64,000 nucleotides of DNA from Sciurus carolinensis (taxonomy: Eukaryota; Chordata; Mammalia; Rodentia; Sciuridae), in contig NC_062218.1 in NCBI RefSeq assembly GCF_902686445.1, positions 130,256,594-130,320,593 on the forward strand. Reading direction: 5' to 3'. The number at the start of each line of letters is the position of its first letter. Position 1 is the stretch's first letter. The notes below the pieces were generated by a model. It saw only the letters and a list, made by a program, of their open reading frames with translations. It was not told the origin of the DNA and ran no database searches. A program made the translations under genes and the position numbers. Below, piece after piece: positions 39,301-48,887 of this stretch.

Positions 39301-42300
39301 TTGGGATTAAACCCCTGGGCACTTAACCATTGAGCCACATCTCCTGCCCTTTTTTGTATTTTATTTAGAGACAGGGTCTCACTGAGTTGCTTAGGGCCTC
39401 CCTAGCTGCTGAGGCTGGCTTTTGAACTCTCGATCTTCCTGCCTCAGCCTCACGAGCAGCTGGGATTGCAGGCATGTGCCACTGCTCCTGGCTCTAGAAG
39501 CAGTTAATTCTTTTTCTAGCCCTGTTTGTGGAAAGGTTTCCAAGTTTTTTGTTTGTTAAATGTTTGTTGTTTGTTTTGTTTTTAGAAAAATACTTGGTAG
39601 TCAAGATGAGGGAACAAATAGAAAGATGAAGAGGGGAAAAAAAGGGTTCAGTAATTGTTGATATGTGAACCTTTTTTAGGGGTCAGGATACTAGGAATTT
39701 AACCTAGGGACACTTAACCACTGAGCTACATCCCTAGGCCTCCCCAGTAACCCCTGCTTTTTTTTTTTTTTTTTTTAATTTTGAATCTGGGTCTTGCTAA
39801 GTTGCTTAAGGCCTCACTAGGTTGCCGAGGCTGTCTTCGAACTTGTGATCCTCCTGCCTCAGCCTCCTGAGTCTCTGGGACTGTAGGCATGTGCCACCAT
39901 GCCTGGCTGAGGTATCAACCTTTAAGAATTGATTTAAGCAAGGCACTTGATGAATCTTTCATGAAGTTGCTTATATATATGATGTTGTTTTATTATGCAT
40001 ATCTCTTTACACCTGTGTTACAATTATTTCAGTGCGTGTGCTGTCACCTTTAGTCAACTGTAAACTCCTTAAAAATAAGGACCCTGATTCAAATTTCCTA
40101 TATATTCCCAAATTACTTGCACATTGATAATTCTCAATAAATGTTTTCTTGATTTATCATTTAAAAGAAAGTTGGACTGGGGAAAAGACAGGCTTCTCTG
40201 ATAACATGCCACAGTCCTTGGTTACATCCTTTATAATCATTTTACCCCAGTAATGGATAAAGATAGAGAAAGCATGGTTATAGTATATTCAAGAGAGCCA
40301 TATTGATAACATTTAATTTGAAGATTATTTGGGAGGGTAGAGGATGGATCTTAATTGCCTTTAACTTCAGTTAGAGCCAGTAGCATACCAGGATGTTAGT
40401 AAAGCAAACAGAGCCTTGACCATAGTATAAAATGAATCCATATAGAACAGCTCATGATTCTTTTCTTCTCTTTATTGGTCAGGCTGTTGAGTGTTGGGGT
40501 CTGTTTGGGATGCCACATTTATAAAGAAAAACTAACAAATTGCAGTCTGTCTAGAACAACATAAGTAAGAAGTTAAAAGCTTGGATGTAGGAGTCAGGTC
40601 TGGTTTTATTGATATACCAGTTGTGAAAGCTTAGCAATGTCAACCTTCTCATTTTGTTTCTGTACCTTTAAAAAGGGATAAAGGTAGCCAGGTATGGTGG
40701 CACATATCTGTAATCCTAGTGGCTGGGGAGGCTAAGGCAAAGGATTCCAAGTTCAAGGTCAGACTCAGCAATTTAGTGAAACCCTGTCTCAAAATAAAAA
40801 ATAAAAAGGGCTGGGGTAGGGCTGGGGATTTAGCTCAGTTGGTAGAGTGCTTGCCTTGCAAACACGAGGCCCTGGGTTCAATCCTCAGCACCACAAAAAA
40901 AAAAAAAGGCTGGAATAAAGTGGTAAAGTGCCAGGGTTCAATCCCTGGGACAACAACAACAACAAAAAGGTATGAAGGTAATAATATCAATCTGGAGGAT
41001 CATCCTAAGAATTATCACTAAAGGAGGCACTTGAAAGATTCTGGAATTGACGTCTTAATAGGGATTGGCCTAGTGAATGGATGTAGTCCCTCCTTTAAAA
41101 GAGGCTACATTTTGGTAGGATAGACAACCACGTAAATCCAAGATTATAACACAACTTGTTAGGTTGCATTATAATGCTGACTTGTGGAAAAGGTAAATAC
41201 ATTTATTCATATGTCCCCAGTAAGTGTAGATTCCGCCAGATTGCTGTGTAGCAGTAAACTGGGTTTCCCTAGGAAGAAGTGCATTCTCCTTACAGTCTAG
41301 AATAGACCATGTGATTACTCATCAGGGATGTTTATAGAAGATATTTTTTCTGTGAGTAGTAAGTTGGACTCAAAGAGTAGGCAAACTATGGCCAGCTGTG
41401 GGTCAAATCCAGCCAGCCACCAGTTATTGTAAATAAAATTTGATTGAAACACAGCCACACCCATTTGTTTGTATTTCCTGCTACAATGTATATAGAGTGT
41501 GATAGAAACCACATGGCCTGTTGAACCTAAAATATCTACCATCTGGATCCATAGAAGTTGGATGACCAAGGAACTAGATAAATAATTCACAACCTAAGTT
41601 ATTTTATGAACTAGTAACCTTTATAAATTCTTTGTTATGGGGATTTCATGTATTAAGAGAAAAAGGAAGGCAGAGTTTGAAGTCAATAGGTCACCGTTTT
41701 TCATGTTGTGGCAAGTAATAAAACTGGAAAACACTTAATTAAATAACCTCCAAAATTCCTTAAGGGTCTATGATTTTATAAACATCTTTTGAGACAAAAT
41801 ATTTGTACATCATCTGAACTAAAACCATCTACTTCTGTTGAAAGTAGGATGTGGTCCAGGTATAGTGAAAAGGAATGGTTGTGTTCACTATTCTAAGGGG
41901 CAGTTTCCTTGTTTACAAATGGAACACTTTGTGAAGATTGGTGGTTATATAGGTACTCAGATGTAGCTATTATTATTACTGTATTTCATAGTGTACCTCA
42001 TTGAAGAGTGGTTGGGAATTGTGGCTGGAAAAGTATATTTCTTTCCTTCCCTTGGTTGCTTCAAGGTGGGGTAATACACAAAAACCTTTCTTGTAGTGAA
42101 TTAGATCTTCAGATCCTCATGGACTTATTAGCAAATAGGTAGGGGAATGTCTTGTGGCTGTTGGTTTGGGTACATGCTACAGGTGTTATTCTCAGTACTA
42201 GAAAGGTTGAGGCTTCCCAGATATTGCACTTCTTCTCCCAGAATAGAGTATTAAACTTTGTTTCTTCCAATATATTTTGTCTTTTATACTCTAGAGTCTA

Positions 42301-45300
42301 CTGCCAGCTAACATTTTTTTCTTTTCTTTCCTTTTCTTTCTTTTTTTTGTGAAGTGTTGACTCGAAGACAAAGAGAGGCTAAGACCAAGAGTGACAGCGG
42401 GACAACGGCACAGACTTCTCTAGACATTGACAAGTAAGTAGGTGTGCTGCATTCACAGAGCTCTTATTTAATGTACCATTGCCTTGACCAAATAAAGGGA
42501 CCAGTTCCTATCTTACTCTGTATTTCTTTGGCCTGCCAATCATTTCATTGCTTGGATGCCTGAACTTCTTTTTCTTATTTCCATTTTATGTTAGTATAAG
42601 TCATACCTGAAAGTACACTAAAAATGATCCTGCCACCCACTCCACTTCCATATTGCTTAAGTTTTTGTTTTCTTTTAATTTGTAAATTAATATTTGGTGG
42701 TTTGGGGAAGCAGTGACATTTTGCTGTGTAATAGTTCACAAGTTGAGTTGCAAAAGGTTGGGTAATATAGAAGACTTCCTTGGGTGGTGGGTTGCAGTTT
42801 GACTAAAAAAGTTCATTCTAAGGAATGGGTCAGGTGTATAGGTGCTGCCTCCTGAAAGCAAAGAGGTTATCAACACTACATAACCAGTGAGTCACTAGGC
42901 AGAAAATTAGTTTTTCAAATTTTTTTTCTTTATTTTTAAAAATTAATACATAAAAATTATACATATTAATGTGGTTCCATGTGTTTTGATATATGTATGT
43001 ATTGTGTAGTGTGTAAATCAAATCAAACATATCTTATTTCCTCCAACATTCACCATTTCTTTATAGTGAAAACATTAAACAAAAAGCAGTACTTTATCCA
43101 TAGTCACCCTACTGCACACCAGAATTTCCTACTCCTGTCTAACTGATCAACCTCATCCCATCCCTGCCTCCTGTCCCCAGTCTTTGGAGATCACTCTTCT
43201 GCTCTCAACATCTATGAGATCAGTGTTTTTATATTCCACATGAGAGTGAGATCATGTACTACTTGTCTTTCTGTGCCTGGCTTATTTCACTTATGATGGT
43301 CTCCAGTTCCATCCATGGTGTCACAAAGGACATGGTTTCAGTCTTTTTTATAGCTGAATAGTTTTTCATTGTGTATATGTTCATTTTCTTTATCCATTCA
43401 TCCGCTGATGGATGCTTAGGTTGTTTCCATTTCTTGGCTATTGTGAGTAGTACCACAACAAACATGGGCATGCAGGTTTCTCTCTGACATACTGATTTCA
43501 TTGCCTGTGGATATATACCCCAGAGTATATATAGTATACATAAATAAGGATCATATAGTAGTTCTATTTTTTATTTTGGACCTCCATGCTGTTTTTCATA
43601 ATGGCTTTACTAATTTACATTCTGACCAGCAGAGAGACAAGGGTTCCCTTTTTCCCACAACCTTGCCAGAAGTTGTTATCATTTGTCTATTTGATAATAG
43701 CCATAGCTGTTGGAGTGAGGTGATACTGCATTGTGGTTTTGTTGTGCATTTCCCTGATGATTAGTGATGTTGAGCATATTCTCATCTACTTGTTGACTAT
43801 TTGTGTGTTTTTGTTTGAGAAATGTCTATTTAGGTTTATTGCCCATTTTCGATCAAGTTATATAACTTTTAATGTTGGGTTTTTTGAGTTCCTTATGTAT
43901 TCTAAACAACCCCTTTTCATATGTATATAACCATTCTATAGATTGTCTCCTTTGTTGATAGTTTTCTAGAAACATTAATATTCAATTTTTTTCAGACTCT
44001 TAAATTTCAGAGCTGTCTTTCCTAATCCAGTTGAGCAGAGTTGGTCATTTCCTGCTTTGGAATTCTATTTTAATAACATTCCTTTAAGACTGTATTCCTT
44101 GCATTGTATTGCAATTAAAAAAATTTTTTTTGTGTGTGTGTCCCTGGCTAAACTATGAGTTGAAGGCAGAAACTTGCTTTCATTTATGTTCATGTCCCCA
44201 GCATCTAATAAAATGTGACTGCAATAGCAATAACAATATTAGCTGTTTATAGGGCACCAAATATTATATGCCAGTCATTGTTCTAGGTGCTTTATTTAAT
44301 TACTGTATGATAGTAGAAAAGGTACAGTTATTCTTTTCTTTTTTAAATAAAGATATGAAGATAAAGTATATAACTAATTGGTTTAAGATTATGTGGTCAG
44401 AAGTGGCAAAACCTACCTGACTCTAAAACTTCAATTCCTTCCACAACGCTGCTGTCTCTCATATAGTGGGCAATTGATAAATGCTTATTTATCAATTTTT
44501 AAATGCAGTTATCAGTTTCATTGCTTATATATCAAAGCATTAATTGATAAACTTTGAAAGGGATACTGGTCTGGTTTTTCTCATAAGGCAGAGATTTGTT
44601 TGTATTCTTCCAGATAATTAAGTACTTGAGAGACTTATTTCTCTAATTTTTTTTTAAAAGACTTCTGGAGAAATTCTTCCATAGAGCTAATCTTTTGCTG
44701 TAGTTACTGAATAGTAATGGCCAGAAAGAGAAATTTAAGCATGTGTCAGAATGTTTCTTCAGCTTCTTAAGCTAAAAGGATCTTATAAAGTTGGGCATAT
44801 GTGGGTTCTGATAATTAAGAGTTATAAGACCTTGGAAGAATGTTCTTTCCTAATAGGGCTGAGAAATTAATTGAGAAATATGTTTCAAGGACTTTCCACA
44901 GGTATTGACTACAGAGAAAGTAGTTAATGTGTTGATTTTTTTTCTTTTGCCCTAAATAATTCCATGTTCAATGATACCCAATAAATATTACTTCAAGGGC
45001 ACACTTTCTTCTCTCTCCTCAAACTATGTTGTTATAAAAAGACAAAAATAACCATGTATATGAAATTATGCAAAAGCCTCTGGCAAGCCTAAATGTTTTA
45101 GTAATTTCCTAGTTGATGTTGCAGGTTGTAGAGTTAAGGAAGTTAGCATATAGACAGACTGGATTTACTAATCAGATGAGTTCATCCACCTGGTAAAAAT
45201 GTTATCTTGATTTAATGCTCTTGGTATTCCCTTTTCTGTCAAAATTTTAACTTCTCTTTGAAAAAAACGATTACACTTAATTTCAGAAGAGTTTGACAGA

Positions 45301-46171
45301 ATATTTTATGTCTGAGGAGCAATCAGCATTGTTTGAGATAGTTAGAAGAGCTGATTTCATTACCATCCCACTGCTGCAACAGCAGGATACACAGAAACAG
45401 CAAGGGAAAACTGCTAATCACTAAGTCCTTTTGATTGGCATGGGGTTAGTTTTATTGGTGATCCCACTGAGCAAATCTGCATTGGTTGATGTGTCTCCTC
45501 AGCAGAATAACTTTGAGATTTAAAAACACAATTTGAGACATATCTGGGAGCCCAGAGGCAAATGCAAATCTTAAAACTGCCTTTTCTCTCTCTTCTGATT
45601 GGCTAGGATTGAAAAGTGTTATCTTTGTAAATCCCTGGTCCCATTCGGAGAGTATCAATATCATGTAGATTCCTGTCTCCAGCTTGCAAGGAGTAACCAA
45701 GGAGATGGGCCTGAAGGAAGTGATAGAGCACGTTCAACTGTGGAAGGGAAGTGGCTGAGGAACCGAAAGGTATGTGTGGAGTGTTTTGGGAAAGCCTACC
45801 CAACCCTACACAATTTTAAGAGGCCATAATAGTTCTTTTCTCCCCTTCATTTCTATTTATCCTGAAAAAGGATTTGTGCTTTTTAGAAGTATTTTTTCTT
45901 TTAATTTAAAATGTAATTTGCACAAGGGATGTAACTCAGTGGTAGATTGTTTAGCTAGCTTGCACAAAGCTCTTGATTCGATTCCTAGCACTACCACCAC
46001 CAATAACAAAAAAACAAACAAACAAAAAGCAAGGTAATATATGTTCATTGTAGAAAACAATGAAAAATTCAAAAAAAGGTATGAAGAATCAGGAGAAATC
46101 ATCAACCATAATTTAGTTACTTAAAGATAGCAACTTTTTAAATATTTTGGTCTATTTTCTTCCATTGTTTA

Positions 46172-46215
<44 letters not shown>

Positions 46216-48856
46216 ACATAGGACATGTACGTATACTCTCTATATACACATTATATACAATATTATATATACACATACTATATATACATGCTATATGTAG
46301 TACTATATATGCTTTATATTCCATGTAGTATATAATAGTATAAATTTTTTAGGATTTGTAAAAACAATATGTATTATAAACATCTTTCTGGGTTTATGTT
46401 TAAACTGTTTTTTTTTTTAAATTACTGTTAATGTTTGTATCACACAGATGGTCACCTAGCCATTGTCATAGTATTCGAAATTTAGGTTTTCTCATAGTCC
46501 TTTTGTATTATAAAACTGTTTAAAATGTTAATCTGTCTTTATACCACCAATTATTTCCTTAGAATGAATTTCCTGAAATGAAACTATTGGGCAAATGGAT
46601 GTAAACATTTTTTAAAATATGTTTTTTAGTTGTTGATAGATCTTTATTTTATTTATTATATGTGGTGGTGAAAATTGAACCCAGTGCTTTACACATGCAA
46701 GGCAAGTGCTCTCCCACTGAGCCACAACCCCAACCCGGTTCTAAACATTTTAAAGTCTCTTGAAACATACTGCCAGAATGCTTTCCAGAAAGGATATTGA
46801 ATTCATACCCTGACTCCTAGGAACACATGTGAGATCAACTCTTTTGAATTCCTTGTGTGCCAAGCCTTAGGAGGCTATGAGGTGTGGGCCCTGGTCACCA
46901 AGAAGATGGATGTTTGATTAGAGTACTGTAATTAAAGATCAGGAAGAACAAGTGCTTACTTAGAGAACAAAGATAAAGCTCCATCCTAGGATTACTAACA
47001 TAGCGATCACAGCACATACTAAGACGAGGAAACCATTCTCTGTCATGCAAGAAAAAGGGGATCTCTCTATGAATAGGGTAATTTTGATGTGGCGATTTGG
47101 AATTATAGTTTATAGGTGAGTGCTTATACCAAAGAGCCATTTTATTCTTTTGGCATTGCTACTTGTAGAAGCTACCTTGGAACTTATTTTCTATTTTAAA
47201 TCTCCCCAAATCTATCATAGGTGTAAGGCAGGTGTTCTTTGATTTGGTTTTGGTGGGCTGATTTGGCTTTCTGATAGTATCCATTCTTGGCATAGAGATT
47301 GATGTATTCTCTGTATTATAGTTTACTTTTTTTTCTTATCTTCCCTCATTTATTAGAAAGCAAAAGACTTCCCTAGAGCTGTTTTGCCATACCTCTTCTT
47401 TTCTGGAAAATACATGTGATCTTGGCTAAGGCACATATATTTTAGATTATTCCATAAAGTAACCCTTTCATCTGTTTTTCTCTGTTACAGGAAAAAGGCC
47501 ATAATGAAGGTCGACTCCTTAGTCTCTTGGAACAGTCTGAACACAAGACTGTAGGTGAGAATCCTAGGATGAGTCTTCTGAGATTCTGTCTAAGGCCTTC
47601 CAGGGCCACTATATTTTGGGGTTATGTGAGTACATTGTTGGCCTAATCAGCTGGCCTTTAAGACTCAATGTAGGTCATCTCTCCCTCAGAAGATGGGGAG
47701 ATATCTTATTCATGTGTTTCATTTGAGGCTTTAAAAAGCCTGCTATCAGGACTGCCTGTTGAACTGGGAAAAAACATGTTCAAATCATAGGGGAATAACA
47801 CAAGCCCTGAGTAAACCGTCTAAAGAAACTAGTATGGAAAACTAGACATGCAGACATTACTGCCTCCTCTTGATGTTATGTCCATCATTCATATATTACC
47901 TTTAGCTTAGCATCACAACCTATGCTCCTGGGGGATTGTAGGAAGGAACTTCTCTTTCTCCCTATTTTTTTTTTTTTTTTTGCGGTGTTGGGGATTGAAC
48001 CCAGGGCCTTGTGCTTGCGAGGCAGGCACTCTCTCCCTATTTTTAGGATGCATTAGAGTGTATTGGTCAAGAGCATTGCAGAATGTTAATAATAACCAAC
48101 TTTGTAGATTGTCAGAATTGTATCTAGTAAAGCTTCTAAACATATTCTCTGGCATAAATAGGCTCTTGATAAATGTTATCTGCTATTATTACTGTTGTTG
48201 CTATTAATTACTATTGTTCAAATTCATCAGATGTAGATGAAAGAGGAGCTTTTGCTTAAGCCTGGTGAGATTTGTTACCATGTAGTTCTAATAGTTCATT
48301 TCTACCAAGCTAATCTGTTGTGCCTTCTGATGATTATAAAAAGGCAGCCTTTCCAAGCCTTACGTCCTGCTGCCTCTAGATCGCCAGGTTGTGAATCTCT
48401 GCAGGTGGCAGATTTCCCTTGGCAACTCCTTACTGCTTAAGTCCAGATTTGATGTAGATTTATTCAGAGGTGGTTCATTGAAAAGTGTTCACCTTGATAC
48501 TTCTGCAGCTGAGCCTGTTGGATACTAATGCTCATGTTCTGTTGGTCTGAGGGTTGGGGATCTGAGCTACTTGAATAGGCCTGATGAAAAGCAGTACCTA
48601 GAACACAGGAAATACCAGATCAGTGACAAGCATTATGATTACCAACATTATTACTTTTTCTTTCCTATCACAGATGCAGAGATAAAAACTAAATCTTCAG
48701 AAACAGGAACCTTCAGGTGAGTGAGGTATATATGGAAGTATAGCTCTCAGCAGTTCTGAAAAGTATAGGTCTGGTCCTAGATTTTGTGTGAGTGGGATAA
48801 ACTGTTAAAATAGCAATCACTGTAGAAGTAATATGACACCTATCTCTATCTCTATC

Positions 48857-48887
<31 letters not shown>

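Larger units (their letters stand above)
13967..42354 (+). other. UIMC1: UIMC1 28.4-kb intron
   Basis: Largest intron, gtaaag to gtgaag with a T-rich acceptor tract. It hosts most repeats in the window, listed separately. Stretches with nothing I can name: 14740-15970, 16300-17770, 18660-19300, 21570-24260 apart from a TG tract, 31600-32070, 33300-35110 (MIR-like piece near 34470-34610), 37740-38070, 38420-39260, 39910-40680 and 41540-42300. Confidence 0.8.
45770..47490 (+). other. UIMC1: UIMC1 intron
   Basis: 1.7 kb. Contains a degraded forward ID (45921-46028), a CA/TA microsatellite block (46173-46330) and a reversed ID (46609-46735). Nothing else recognised. Confidence 0.85.
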
